A stretch of DNA of 32,060 nucleotides, taken from Bacillota bacterium. GTDB lineage: Bacteria > Bacillota > Clostridia > Lachnospirales > Lachnospiraceae. The translations under genes and the position numbers were made by a program. The notes under the pieces were generated by a model that did not search any database, was not told the DNA's origin, and saw only the letters and a program-made list of their open reading frames with translations. The DNA lies in the NCBI GenBank assembly GCA_023441965.1, contig JAEZNB010000113.1, positions 1-32,060 of the forward strand, read 5' to 3'. The first letter of the stretch is position 1. Each line of letters starts with the position of its first letter. This document shows positions 6,903 through 15,832 of this stretch, in pieces.

Positions 6903-7736
6903 TTATGCCGTTGCCACGACACAAAAGGTTTTGCTTTTGTCTGTTAAGGGCGCGCCGCATACATCGCCGTAAAACGCACAACCCGAAAACCCCGCATCGG
7001 TGAGCTGGGATGCAAAACTAGCCACATCAAACGCCTGATTCCAGATGTTGTAGCAGTTTAGCTGTGTTTTTGTCACGACAAGATACTGCTCGAGATACGC
7101 CTTGCACTCCTCGTAGCGGTAGCTGTTTTTGATGCACAGGTAGGGCTGCTCGCTCCAAAACCCGCTGTCTTGATACTCAACTGTCTTGGTCTCGCTAATC
7201 TCGTTGTATTGGTTTAGGGTAAACCCATCTAAAATCAGCAGCCCACCCGGTTTGAGCGCGGTTCGTATTTTTCGTAGCAGCAGCGCACGATCCTCCGGGG
7301 GGAGCACGCCAAAATCACAGTAGATGAGTGTGACGACATCAAACGCATTCTCATACTCGATTGTTAGGTAGTTTTGATAATGGTAGTCGATTGCCCTACC
7401 CGTTTCGCTCGCCTGCGACCGGGCAAAATCAATCGACCGCTTTGAATAATCGACCCCCGTCACACGAAAGCCAAAGGAAGAAAACGCCTGCGCATACAGT
7501 CCCGGACCGCAGCCCAAATCCAGCAGGCTGCGCCCGCTGACATCGTCCACAAGTCCGGCTATCCATTTTGCCGAAGCATCAATAAACCAGTGTTGACGGG
7601 ACGCTGCCTCAAGGTCGGGGTCGAGATGCGCTGCCAGCATATGCTTTGAGATGTGTTCATCATCCCAAAACTTCGAGGTGCTTTTTGCGTAGGCGACGGG
7701 TCGTTGCATAAAGTGTTTTATCAGCTCGGTATACAC
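6903..7736 (-). CDS. Class I SAM-dependent methyltransferase
   Basis: A 277-residue protein. SAM-binding motif I is LLDLGCGPGLYAQAF near residues 70-84, motif II is the acidic GVDYSKRSIDFAR, and motif IV lies around DVVTLIYCDFGVL; a KPGGLLILDGF strand follows. These are the standard class I (Methyltransf_11/25-like) elements. The acceptor is unknown. The GTG start has GGGAGG at 8 nt. It may be transcribed together with the GH39 gene that follows 55 bp later, but no biochemical link is evident. Confidence 0.88.
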   Translation of the reverse strand: MYTELIKHFMQRPVAYAKSTSKFWDDEHISKHMLAAHLDPDLEAASRQHWFIDASAKWIAGLVDDVSGRSLLDLGCGPGLYAQAFSSFGFRVTGVDYSKRSIDFARSQASETGRAIDYHYQNYLTIEYENAFDVVTLIYCDFGVLPPEDRALLLRKIRTALKPGGLLILDGFTLNQYNEISETKTVEYQDSGFWSEQPYLCIKNSYRYEECKAYLEQYLVVTKTQLNCYNIWNQAFDVASFASQLTDAGFSGCAFYGDVCGAPLTDKSKTFCVVATA

Positions 7737-7807
7737 AATAAAAACCTCCCGTACAATATAAGTACAACAAACGCTTAAAAGACATCCATACTGAACATTT
7801 TACAGCA

Positions 7808-7813
7808 ATTATA
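7808..7813 (-). promoter_or_regulatory. Probable -10 box of the methyltransferase gene
   Basis: GCTATAAT on the minus strand about 75 bp upstream of the GTG start. The matching -35 region (around TTTCTT) is poor and overlaps the tail of the hairpin at 7834-7864. Confidence 0.4.
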
Positions 7814-7833
7814 GCATAATACGAAACGCAAAG

Positions 7834-7864
7834 AAAATCCATGTGCACATGGCACATGGATTTT
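7834..7864. terminator. Terminator downstream of the second GNAT gene
   Basis: A 12-bp perfect stem (AAAATCCATGTG with CACATGGATTTT) and a 7-nt loop, T-rich on both sides. It lies 17 bp past the GNAT stop codon on the minus strand. Confidence 0.8.
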
Positions 7865-7881
7865 ATTACAATGCGATTAAG

Positions 7882-8391
7882 TCACATCTGTTTTTTGAAG
7901 ACAAACATTCCTTCTCCACCATCCCCGATAAAACCGTCAGGTGTTTCGGGCTCGGGATGCTTTTCGTTGAAGAATTCTACTATATGAAAACCGCACTTGT
8001 TCACATAGAAATGAATGTTACGCTTTTCAAAATACGGTGTGCAGGTTTCCCACACCTTTGTTTCGAAATAGAGTTTTTCAATCGCCTTCCAAATCTCAAA
8101 ACCGACACCCTTTGTTTTTGTACCGTATTTGACATAAAGTAAATCAAGATGGTTGTGTTGTGTTTCTTCGTTAATAACAACAACTGCGCCACCTATAAAT
8201 TCTCCGTCAACAACTGCCTTGTATGCGGCAGCCCCTTTTGCATTTAATGAACGGTCGATATCTTTGTCAGGCAGAATAGTTTCCCCAGTCTCTCCAAAAA
8301 CCTCTTCAAAACCCTTCTGAAAGGCTTCTTGAATATCTCTTTTGAAATTGGTTATATCACGATCTTCCATAGATAAGAGTTTAAAGTTCAT
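7882..8391 (-). CDS. GNAT-family N-acetyltransferase
   Basis: A 169-residue protein with GNAT features: VVDGEFIGGAVVVINEETQHNHLDLLYV as the beta-strand pair before the acetyl-CoA site, TKGVGFEIWKAIEKLY as the pyrophosphate-loop helix, and NKCGFHIVEFF near the C-terminus. The reading frame stays open farther upstream into the tRNA gene, but the ATG at 8391 is the start because GGGGGG lies 8 nt upstream and the extension would cross tRNA-Pro. Substrate unknown. Confidence 0.85.
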   Translation of the reverse strand: MNFKLLSMEDRDITNFKRDIQEAFQKGFEEVFGETGETILPDKDIDRSLNAKGAAAYKAVVDGEFIGGAVVVINEETQHNHLDLLYVKYGTKTKGVGFEIWKAIEKLYFETKVWETCTPYFEKRNIHFYVNKCGFHIVEFFNEKHPEPETPDGFIGDGGEGMFVFKKQM

Positions 8392-8526
8392 TTGATTACC
8401 CCCCAAAAACTTATCTTGACACAATTTGAACCGAAGAACGAGAACGCCTTGTACCAAGCCACCTTTGATAAAAATGATAAGCACGATAGTTTGGGTACCA
8501 ATGGTATCAAAACTACCGCGCTTATC

Positions 8527-8602
8527 TGGTCGAGGTGACAGGACTCGAACCTGCGGCATCTTGGTCCCAAACCAAGCACTCTACCAACTGAGCTACACCT
8601 CG
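8527..8602 (-). tRNA. tRNA-Pro (anticodon UGG)
   Basis: Read on the minus strand it folds as a full cloverleaf: acceptor CGAGGTG/CACCTCG, D arm GCTC..GAGT, anticodon arm CTTGG-TTTGGGA-CCAAG with anticodon TGG, and T arm GCAGG-TTCGAGT-CCTGT. The 3' CCA is encoded (8527-8529). No other tRNA is adjacent. Confidence 0.96.
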
Positions 8603-8777
8603 AAATGCTATTCAAATTATAGTATGCGCAAAGTCTACCCTTCGCCATTGACGGATGCAAAGATTATTATAGGTTTTTTTACGCAGGATGTCAATTGAAA
8701 TGATGTGGATATGCAAAAAAGGGGCGACCGTACGTCGCGGTCTTAGCCCATACCACCGCCTGCCCGAGCAAGAAACA

Positions 8778-8799
8778 GGCGGGAGGTGCCCCTCCCGCC
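8778..8799 (-). terminator. Possible terminator after the 3D-domain gene
   Basis: A perfect 9-bp G+C-rich stem (GGCGGGAGG/CCTCCCGCC) with a 4-nt loop, about 60 bp past the stop. The following minus-strand tract (TGTTTCTTGC) is only partly T-rich. The rest of 8603-8857 shows nothing clear. Confidence 0.5.
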
Positions 8800-8857
8800 C
8801 AAAACCATAATGATAACCTGTGTGCCAAATAGGCTGTATTACATAACCATTGCGCGT

Positions 8858-9907
8858 TTACTCTAGGATATAAATATTCATCATCTTCTTGCCGAACAAC
8901 GTGCTTTCGAGATAGGAATCGAACATCAAATCGACATCGATAATGCCCTCCATCAGTCCCGTGCCGGTGTCGCCCGCGATGCAGTAGCCATACACAAAGC
9001 TGTTATCGGGCGTTGCGATATACAGACGGGTGCCGTAGGGTATTACCCTGGGGTCTACCGCAACGTATCCGGTAACGGCAGGCAGACCGCTCGAGCCCCA
9101 CATACCGGGCTTTGCGCTGTACGCCGTCGCTACCTGGTTGGTGAGCACCGTTGTGTAGTTTTTGGGTATGCCGTTTTCATCCAGCTCGTAGCCCGCGGGC
9201 GCCTCCATGGTAGAGACAGGTACCTTTGCCCCGCGCAGCATAATCTGATCCTCCGCCTCGGCGGTTACAACCTCGCTGATGATGTTGGTCTCCTTGAGCT
9301 TGCCGTCAATATACTTCTCTTCAATCACAAGGTCCCTAGAGCCGTTGTGACCGCTTGAGAGCAGCTTTGATCTGCCCGAGCGGATTAAGGGGGAGTGCTT
9401 ATCGATTACATTGTACTCAATAACCTCGGTTTTTTCGTATCGTTTGTATTCCACACGGTTGACAACAATGTTGTCGTTCTCGGTAACCGATGCAACGAGC
9501 GGACGGTTCACCGTATCGTCGGCATCGATGGTAACACCGGCTTGGGTAAGCACATCCTTTACCGTGCCGCCCAGCACGTAAACCTGCCGCCTTAAGCCGT
9601 CGGCAGAAAGGGTGATGGGGAATGCCCTGTTTATCGTAAGCTCTCCGTATTTTCCCGAAAAGCCCGCAAAGCTGACGATATCGCGCTGCATCGTCTGAAT
9701 GCCCTGCTCGCTTAGTATGCCGTCGGCGGTTTGCTCCTGTGTAAACACATAGCGCACTGCCGAGCCATCGTGAATGGATATGGCGTTGGTTATGGTGGTC
9801 ATGTAATATATTGCACACGCCAGAATGACAGCCAAAACACCGGTTGCAAAAGCCCTGCTGTTAATATATTGGCCTACCGCAAGGATGCTTCGCTTAATAA
9901 AAATCAT
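8858..9907 (-). CDS. YabE-like protein with DUF348, G5 and 3D domains
   Basis: A 349-residue exported or membrane-anchored cell-wall protein. An N-terminal hydrophobic segment (about 18-38) acts as anchor or uncleaved signal. A ubiquitin-like DUF348 domain follows (AFPITLSADGLRRQVYVLGG with TVKDVLTQAGVTI). A G5-like domain lies around 165-235 (YEKTEVIEYNVIDKHSPLI), and the C-terminal 3D domain has ATAYSAKPGMWGSSGLPAVT, AVDPRVIPYGTRLYI, AGDTGTG and the DVDLMFDS aspartates. 3D domains share a double-psi barrel with lytic transglycosylases such as MltA, and YabE-type proteins are linked to wall remodelling and resuscitation. The ATG follows AAAGGAG at 8 nt, and a strong promoter lies upstream. 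Confidence 0.9.
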   Translation of the reverse strand: MIFIKRSILAVGQYINSRAFATGVLAVILACAIYYMTTITNAISIHDGSAVRYVFTQEQTADGILSEQGIQTMQRDIVSFAGFSGKYGELTINRAFPITLSADGLRRQVYVLGGTVKDVLTQAGVTIDADDTVNRPLVASVTENDNIVVNRVEYKRYEKTEVIEYNVIDKHSPLIRSGRSKLLSSGHNGSRDLVIEEKYIDGKLKETNIISEVVTAEAEDQIMLRGAKVPVSTMEAPAGYELDENGIPKNYTTVLTNQVATAYSAKPGMWGSSGLPAVTGYVAVDPRVIPYGTRLYIATPDNSFVYGYCIAGDTGTGLMEGIIDVDLMFDSYLESTLFGKKMMNIYILE

Positions 9908-9996
9908 TCAACCGCTCCTTTAAGAATCACTCCTGTTTCAATAATCTATCGTAACAACGCCGCGAATTTGCGGTTCACGGACATTTGGCATTTCAA

Positions 9997-10026
9997 ATTA
10001 TATAAGTTGGAAATACCGATTGTCAA
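9997..10026 (-). promoter_or_regulatory. Sigma-A promoter of the 3D-domain gene
   Basis: Minus strand TTGACA (10021-10026), 18-nt spacer, TATAAT (9997-10002), with both hexamers perfect, giving a leader of about 85 nt. Confidence 0.75.
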
Positions 10027-10459
10027 ATTTCAAAAAGGAGGTGAGCGTTAAGCAAAAGAGCATACATTGGCTCGAAATAACCCAGTTTATAGCAATGAAC
10101 GCACGAACAGATTGATGCGTTTATGAAAAATCGGTGAAACAGATGGGTAAAACTTAGTCAAAATAAACAAACTTCGTTTGATGTCATGTTGCACAACTGG
10201 CAAAAAACAAACCAATATTTATTTAGTCAATCGTTACAATTTCATGATAATGGCATTGAAAAAACAGGGATTGTTCGCTATATATTACCAGCGCGATTGG
10301 AAATTATCCTTGCAAAATTCACCCCCAATCTCGGCATAAACCCTTGACGAACTGCTGAAATTCTTCTTTTTGTGTCCGCCGTGGGGCATACGGCATCAAT
10401 AACGATTCAATGAGACAGGGTGGATATCGGTTCGTCATATTAGACAAATCGGGGCAGTG
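10027..10459. other. Spacer between aroF and the 3D-domain gene
   Basis: No convincing gene or repeat is seen here. A ribosome-site-like AAAGGAGGTG at 10036-10045 leads to no long frame. A 53-codon plus-strand frame at 10186-10347 has no ribosome site and no recognisable family. The base composition is A+T-richer than aroF, so it may be a decayed remnant. No clear aroF terminator is found. Confidence 0.4.
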
Positions 10460-11476
10460 TCAGCCAAGCTGCTTGCCCTCAAACACGGCGCGGCGCAAAA
10501 GGTCGTCCATCAGCTCGTGAAACTGCGCAAGGTCCAGCGACTGCGCGCCGTCCGAAAGTGCCTGGGCGGGGTTGTTGTGTGCCTCTATCATCAGCCCGTC
10601 CGCGCCCACGGCAATCGCCGCGCGGGAGAGTGCGGGCACCAGGCTGCGCAGACCCGCCGCATGGCTGGGGTCAATGATAACAGGCAGGTGGCTCTTTTGC
10701 TTTAAGAGCGGTACGGCCGAGATATCCAGTGTATTGCGGGTCGCGGTCTCAAAGGTGCGGATGCCCCGTTCGCACAGCACCACATTGGGGTTGCCCTCCG
10801 ATACGATGTACTCCGCGCTCATTAAGAACTCCTCGATGGTGCTTGAAAACCCGCGCTTGAGTAAAACCGGCTTGCCGCACCGCCCAAGCTCCCGCAAGAG
10901 GTCGAAGTTTTGCATATTACGCGCACCCACCTGTATCATGTCAATCTCATCAAACAGGGGCAGCTGGGTCTGGTTCATAATCTCGGTGACAACAGGCAGC
11001 CCCGTTTCGCGCTTTGCGGTAAGCAGCAGGCGAATGCCCTCGTCGTGCAGCCCGCGAAACGCGTAGGGAGAGGTGCGCGGCTTAAACGCACCGCCCCGCA
11101 AAAACGTAGCCCCAGCCGCCTGAACCGCGCGGGCAACCTTGACAATCTGCTCCTCGCTCTCCACCGAACAGGGACCCGCCATCACGTGAAAATGCCCCTC
11201 GCCCAAGGATAGCCCGTTTATATTAATATAGGTAGGGTCGGGGTGCGCGATGCGGTTGACCGCCTTGTACGGCTCTGTTACCCGCTTGCCGTACTGAACG
11301 ACTTCGCAGGTCTGCACCACGTGGTCGATGTCCACCGCCGCAGTGTTGCCGATAAGGCAAACCACCGTGTGCTCGGTGCCGGTGCTTAAAAAGGTGCTGA
11401 GACCCTGCCCTTCGATGCGCGCGACAAATGCGGCAATCTGTTCGGGTGTGGCACCCGGCTTTAATACAAAGACCAT
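10460..11476 (-). CDS. aroF: 3-deoxy-7-phosphoheptulonate synthase (DAHP synthase, type I-beta)
   Basis: A 338-residue enzyme that condenses phosphoenolpyruvate with erythrose 4-phosphate, the first step of aromatic amino acid synthesis. Residues 1-65 form the ferredoxin-like regulatory domain typical of the AroF/AroH-like class. The TIM barrel follows, with HVMAGPCSVESEEQI, LRGGAFKPRTSPYAF, VGARNMQNFDLL, LLKRGFSSTIEEFL, LCERGIRTFE and IIDPSHAAG, which are the substrate and metal-binding motifs. It lies after trpA on the same strand across an 816-bp repeat-filled spacer, so it is probably the last gene of the T-box-controlled trp operon, though an internal promoter cannot be excluded. Confidence 0.95.
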   Translation of the reverse strand: MVFVLKPGATPEQIAAFVARIEGQGLSTFLSTGTEHTVVCLIGNTAAVDIDHVVQTCEVVQYGKRVTEPYKAVNRIAHPDPTYININGLSLGEGHFHVMAGPCSVESEEQIVKVARAVQAAGATFLRGGAFKPRTSPYAFRGLHDEGIRLLLTAKRETGLPVVTEIMNQTQLPLFDEIDMIQVGARNMQNFDLLRELGRCGKPVLLKRGFSSTIEEFLMSAEYIVSEGNPNVVLCERGIRTFETATRNTLDISAVPLLKQKSHLPVIIDPSHAAGLRSLVPALSRAAIAVGADGLMIEAHNNPAQALSDGAQSLDLAQFHELMDDLLRRAVFEGKQLG

Positions 11477-11529
11477 GGGATAACCTTCTTTCGGTTTGTT
11501 TATTTAGGAATGCGCGGTTTGGGGGAATT

Positions 11530-12250
11530 GCCAAGCTAAAGCTAAGCATTGCCAACCTTCGGTTGGTATTTGGAAAACCTTCGCATAGCGAAGCAAGCTT
11601 CGCTTTACGAGAACCTTCGCATAGCGAAGCAAGCTTCGCATTATGAGAACCTTCGGTTCTCTGGTTCTCGGTTCTATCTAAACCACCCGTAGGGGAGAAT
11701 AGCGAAGCAAGTTCGCATTACTAATCGCCCGCGTTTACCGGAATGAACCTCACGGGACGTCGAGGACGCCGTCCCCTACAACCAGATTGATATACCGCAC
11801 TGTAGGGAGCGACGCCCCCGTCGCATAGCCAACCTTCGGTTGGCATTTGAAAACCTTCGGTTTTCCGCGCCTTACTAGGCTCTCCGTCCCCCACCAGCGA
11901 CAAATAGTCGTTTGGGGTAATCCTCACGGTGACAATCGGAACGGTCAAGACCGTTCCCTACTCATAGCGAAGCAAAGCTTCGCATTGGGAAAACCTGCGG
12001 GTTTTCGGCATAGCTGTCCTACGGTTTTCGGCGCATCATAAAACCAACGGTAGGGGAGAATAGCGAAGCAAAGCTTCGCATTGGGAAAACCTGCGGGTTT
12101 TCGGCATAGCTGTCCTACGGTTTTCGGCGCATCATAAAACCAACGGTAGGGGAGAATAGCGAAGCAAGTTCGCATTACTAATCGCCCGCATTTTACCACC
12201 ATCATCAATTCCACGGGGCGTCGAGGACGCCGACCCCTACAAAAGGTTTA
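11530..12250. repeat. Palindromic repeat mosaic between trpA and aroF
   Basis: This stretch holds many short hairpins of a few families. GCGAAGCAAGCTTCGC occurs at 11588-11603 and again at about 11626. GGAACGGTCAAGACCGTTCC is at 11938-11957. GCCAACCTTCGGTTGGC-type, GAGAACC..GGTTCTC-type and GGGCGATTAGTAATCGCCC-like modules are also present, along with a GGGACGTCGAGGACGCCGTC module near 11754 and 12220. Most are joined by TAGGGGAGAAT or CCCTAC linkers. No coding gene is supported. Confidence 0.9.
11965..12156. repeat. Exact 96-bp tandem duplication
   Basis: 11965-12060 and 12061-12156 are identical base for base in the text. Each carries the GCGAAGCAAAGCTTCGC hairpin and two ACGGTTTTCGG-like pieces. 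A truncated third start follows at 12157. Confidence 0.95.
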
Positions 12251-12292
12251 TTGGTTTTGCACGCGCAGGTCGTCCATCGCAGAAATAGTAAC

Positions 12293-13063
12293 CTACATAA
12301 TTGCCTGCTTCATCTGCCTGACATACTCCACCACCACCGGCACACTGTCCTTGCCGTGCTGTGCAACGAGCTTAACAATCGCACTGCCGACGATAACGCC
12401 GTCCGCCTTTGCGGCAATCGCCTTTGCCTGCTCGGGGGTCGAGATGCCAAAGCCTACTGCGCACGGGATATGGGTAGCACCGCGCACCAGCGACACCATC
12501 TCGCCGATGTCGGTGGTAATCTCGCTGCGCACCCCCGTCACGCCCAGAGAGGAGACGCAGTACACAAAGCCCTGTGCTTCCCGCGCGATGGTGGTGATTC
12601 TGTCCTTTGAGGTAGGGGCAATCAGCGAAACCACCGCCACGCCGTGCACATCTCCGTAGGGGGTAAGCTCGGTCTTTTCCTCAAACGGCAGGTCGGGCAC
12701 GATTACGGCGTCGATGCCGCTGGACGCGCAGTTAGCAAAAAAACGGTCGGTGCCGTATACGAAGATGGGGTTTATGTAGGTCATCAGCGCAAGGGCGACA
12801 TCGGTTTTTGACCGCAGGCGCGCCGCAAGCGCAAAGATACCGTCGGTGGTCGTGCCCGCCGCAAGGGCGCGCTCGTCCGCCTGCTGAATGACCAACCCCT
12901 CCGCCACGGGGTCGGAGAACGGGATGCCAAGCTCAATGAGATCCGCACCCGCCTCTGCCATGGCAAGCACCAGCTGCTCGGTCGTTTCAAGGCATGGGTC
13001 ACCCGCCGTGACAAAGGGGATAAATGCCTTACCGCGCGAGAACGCACGCTCGATTCTATTCAT
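12293..13063 (-). CDS. trpA: Tryptophan synthase alpha subunit
   Basis: A 256-residue TIM barrel that cleaves indole-3-glycerol phosphate to indole and passes it to TrpB. Motifs are FVTAGDPCLETTEQL, LIELGIPFSDPVAEG with the catalytic Glu, YINPIFVYG and the phosphate-binding GVTGVRSE and VGFGIST. The usual catalytic Asp of SDPxADG is Glu here (AEG), a conservative change I also associate with other Clostridia. The ATG at 13063 is chosen because AAGGGGG lies 9 nt upstream and it overlaps trpB by 8 bp (ATGAATAG); the frame opens slightly earlier at 13090 without a ribosome site. Confidence 0.96.
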   Translation of the reverse strand: MNRIERAFSRGKAFIPFVTAGDPCLETTEQLVLAMAEAGADLIELGIPFSDPVAEGLVIQQADERALAAGTTTDGIFALAARLRSKTDVALALMTYINPIFVYGTDRFFANCASSGIDAVIVPDLPFEEKTELTPYGDVHGVAVVSLIAPTSKDRITTIAREAQGFVYCVSSLGVTGVRSEITTDIGEMVSLVRGATHIPCAVGFGISTPEQAKAIAAKADGVIVGSAIVKLVAQHGKDSVPVVVEYVRQMKQAIM

Positions 13064-14240
13064 TGATATTGACCCCCTTATACCGCGCAATTGCCGCTAC
13101 GTCCTTGTCGCCGCGCCCCGAAAGATTGATGACAAGAACCTTGTCTTTGCCGAGTGTGGGCGCGTACCGCATGGCGTAGGCGACGGCATGGGCGCTTTCC
13201 ACCGCTGGAATAATGCCCTCGGTGCGGGAGAGGTACTCAAACGCCTGCACCGCTTGCTGGTCGGTTATTGGCACATACCGCGCGCGGCGGGTATCGTGCA
13301 GGTATGCGTGCTCGGGTCCGATGCCGGGGTAGTCAAGCCCCGCGGAGATCGAGTATACCGGCGCAATCTGCCCGTACTCGTCCTGACAGAAATACGATTT
13401 CATGCCGTGAAAGATACCGAGGCTGCCGTTTGCGATGGTGGCGGCGTTTTCGGGGCGGTCGGCACCAAGCCCCGCTGCCTCGCAGCCCACAAGCTCCACC
13501 GACGCATCGCCGAGAAAGTCGTAAAACAGCCCCATTGCGTTGGAGCCGCCGCCCACACAGGCAAGCAGCGCGTCGGGCAGCCTGCCCTCCCGCTCGAGCA
13601 TCTGCGCGCGCACCTCCTTGCCGATGACCGACTGAAAATCGCGCACGATGGTGGGGAACGGGTGAGGTCCCATCACCGAGCCCATGACGTAGTGGGTGTC
13701 GTCGATGCGGGAGGTCCATTCGCGAAACGCCCCGTTCACCGCGTCCTTGAGCGTCATGGTGCCGCTGGTTACGGGGTGTACCTTGGCACCCAGTAGCTCC
13801 ATGCGAAACACGTTCAGCGCCTGCCGCTCGGTGTCCTCCTTGCCCATGAACACCTCGCAGCTAAGCCCCATCAGGGCGGCGGCGGTTGCGGTTGCAACGC
13901 CGTGCTGCCCCGCGCCCGTCTCGGCGATGACGCGGGTTTTGCCCATGCGCTTTGCCAGCAATACCTGCCCGAGCACGTTGTTAATCTTGTGCGAGCCGGT
14001 GTGGTTTAAATCCTCGCGCTTGAGGTAGATCTTTGCCCCGCCAAGCTCCTGTGTCATGCGCTCTGCGTAATAGAGCAGACTGGGTCTGCCGGTGTACTCG
14101 CAAAACAATGCGCTTAGCTCCGCGCAGAAGTCGGGGTCGTTTTTGTAGTGGGTATACGCCTGTTCCAGCTCAATGACGGCGTTCATCAGCGTCTCGGGTA
14201 TATACTGCCCGCCGTGGTCGCCAAAGCGTCCGCTTTTCAT
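13056..14240 (-). CDS. trpB: Tryptophan synthase beta subunit
   Basis: A 394-residue PLP enzyme that joins indole to serine to make tryptophan. The PLP lysine is Lys85 in LNHTGSHKINN. The phosphate-binding glycine loop is GGGSNAMGLF, and VIAETGAGQHGVATA and LSGRGDKD are standard TrpB1 motifs. The length is normal. It overlaps trpA by 8 bp and lies downstream of trpF, so alpha and beta subunits are made in coupled fashion. Confidence 0.97.
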   Translation of the reverse strand: MKSGRFGDHGGQYIPETLMNAVIELEQAYTHYKNDPDFCAELSALFCEYTGRPSLLYYAERMTQELGGAKIYLKREDLNHTGSHKINNVLGQVLLAKRMGKTRVIAETGAGQHGVATATAAALMGLSCEVFMGKEDTERQALNVFRMELLGAKVHPVTSGTMTLKDAVNGAFREWTSRIDDTHYVMGSVMGPHPFPTIVRDFQSVIGKEVRAQMLEREGRLPDALLACVGGGSNAMGLFYDFLGDASVELVGCEAAGLGADRPENAATIANGSLGIFHGMKSYFCQDEYGQIAPVYSISAGLDYPGIGPEHAYLHDTRRARYVPITDQQAVQAFEYLSRTEGIIPAVESAHAVAYAMRYAPTLGKDKVLVINLSGRGDKDVAAIARYKGVNINE

Positions 14241-14271
14241 CCTTCATCCCTATCCTTTCTTGCCAAACCGA

Positions 14272-14892
14272 TTATTTTACCGAAGCCCTGGTGCCTTTAA
14301 CCAGCCGTGTGAGCTCCGCCATCTTCATTGCATCCTTGCTGCCGTCCGTTTCAATGCCCGAGCTGACATCCAGCGCATAGGGGTTTGCGCGCATTGCCTG
14401 CACGAGGTTGTGGGCGCTGATGCCGCCAGCCAAAAAGAACGGCTTGTTAAGCGGCGGAATCAACGCGTGATTGAACGACTTACCGCTTCCGCCCATCTCC
14501 CCGGGCACATAGGTGTCGAGCAGCATAAAGTCGCTTGGCAGCGTTTGCGCCTTTAGAATATCGCGCTTGTCGCTCACCCGCACCGCCTTGATGATGGGGC
14601 AGGGGCAGATCTCGCGAAGGGCACACAGATACGCGGCATCTTCGTTTCCGTGCAGCTGGGCGAAATCGATTATCCCCTCGTCATACAAGGCGGCGATCTC
14701 CTCCACCGGAGCGTCCACAAACACCCCCACCGCCTGAATGCGGGAATCGAGCAGCGTGCGCAGCTCGTATGCCCGGCGGGGGGTAACCTGCCTGCGGCTA
14801 TTGGCGAATACAAAGCCGATGTAGTCGGGCAGGCAGTCGTTTGCGGCTAAGATGTCCTGCGTTCTTGTCAGTCCGCACAATTTAATCTTCAT
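14272..14892 (-). CDS. trpF: Phosphoribosylanthranilate isomerase
   Basis: A 206-residue TIM barrel that performs the third step of tryptophan synthesis. KLCGLTR near the start holds the catalytic Cys, FAQLHGNED is the conserved middle motif, and LDVSSGIETDGSKD contains the catalytic Asp and phosphate loop. I use the ATG at 14892 because GGAGG lies 8 nt before it; the in-frame ATG at 14907 overlaps that ribosome site. It starts after a repeat-filled spacer and leads into trpB 31 bp later. Confidence 0.95.
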   Translation of the reverse strand: MKIKLCGLTRTQDILAANDCLPDYIGFVFANSRRQVTPRRAYELRTLLDSRIQAVGVFVDAPVEEIAALYDEGIIDFAQLHGNEDAAYLCALREICPCPIIKAVRVSDKRDILKAQTLPSDFMLLDTYVPGEMGGSGKSFNHALIPPLNKPFFLAGGISAHNLVQAMRANPYALDVSSGIETDGSKDAMKMAELTRLVKGTRASVK

Positions 14893-14907
14893 ATTGTAAG
14901 CCTCCAT

Positions 14908-15500
14908 GGAATAAGGTAGAGCGATTTGTAGGGGGCGGCGTCCTCGACGTCCCGTGGGGGTGCATTTTGGTAAATGCGGGCGAATTATTTAATGCGCGAA
15001 AAACAGGAGTCTGGTGACGCGGGCGATTAGTAATCGCCCCTACGGCTGGTTTAGATAGAGCCAAAAACCAGAGAACCGAGAACCGTAGGTTCTCGTAAAG
15101 CGAAGCTTGCTTCGCTATGCGAAGGTTCTCATAATGCGAAGCTTGCTTCGCTATGCGTAGGGAACGGTCCCCGACCGTTCCGATTGTCACCGTGGACATC
15201 AATGGAACTGCCCCGTCTGAAACTGGTCAGGGACGGAGCGACGGGGGCGTCGCTCCCTACGGCTGGTTAAAACAGAGCTAAAAACCAGAGAACCGAAGGT
15301 TCTCCAAATGCCAATTGAAAATTGGCTATGCGAAGCTTGCTTCGCTATTCGCCCCTACGGTTGATTTTAATGATGCGCAGAAAACCATAGGACAGCGACT
15401 TGTAGGGAACGGTCTTGACCGTTCCGTTTGTGAGCGCAAAAATCGAATGAAAATGCCTGTTGGTAATCGGTCGGGGACGGAGCGACGAGGGCGTCGCTCC
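14908..15500. repeat. Palindromic repeat mosaic between trpC and trpF
   Basis: Modules include GGAGCGACG..CGTCGCTCC (15235-15256 and about 15478-15500), GGAACGGTCTTGACCGTTCC (15406-15425), GCGAAGCTTGCTTCGC (about 15101 and 15138), GAGAACC..GGTTCTC hairpins and GGGCGATTAGTAATCGCCCC (about 15019). Linkers such as CCCTACGG and AACAGAGCTAAAAACC recur. No gene is supported. Confidence 0.9.
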
Positions 15501-15832
15501 CTACGGTTGACTTAAACAGAGCTAAAAACCGAAGGGTTTTTAATGCAAGCTAGGATAGAGTTGAGAACCGAAGGTTCTCATAATGCCAACCGAAGGTTGG
15601 CTATGCGCCCCTACGGTTTGATTTAAACAGAGCTAAAAACCGAAGGGTTTTTAATGCAAGCTAGGATAGAGTTGAGAACCGAAGGTTCTCATAATGCCAA
15701 CCGAAGGTTGGCAATGCGCCCCTACGGTTGACTTAAACAGAGCTAAAAACCGAAGGTATTTGCAATGCAAGGCTAGGATAGAGCTGAGAACCGAAGGTTC
15801 TCATAATGCCAACCGAAGGTTGGCTATTCTCC
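15501..15832. repeat. Three ~110-bp tandem repeats abutting trpC
   Basis: Units start at 15501, 15611 and 15722. Each begins CTACGGTT, then AAACAGAGCTAAAAACCGAA, and carries a GAGAACCGAAGGTTCTC hairpin and a GCCAACCGAAGGTTGGC hairpin. The last unit runs into the trpC stop codon. Confidence 0.92.

Noticed and set aside
8392..8559. N-terminal extension of the second GNAT gene
   Set aside because: The longer frame runs into the tRNA-Pro gene; the ATG at 8391 has a good ribosome site.
10186..10347. 53-codon plus-strand frame in the 10 kb spacer
   Set aside because: No ribosome site, no recognisable family, and overlapping frames are equally open; probably chance or remnant.
12293..13063. Non-functional TrpA because of SDPxAEG instead of SDPxADG
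   Set aside because: The change is conservative, the catalytic Glu and phosphate motifs are intact, and I associate the same variant with other Clostridia.
15501..15832. Array that might be taken for a CRISPR
   Set aside because: The units are almost identical through their length with no variable spacers, and no cas genes are present.
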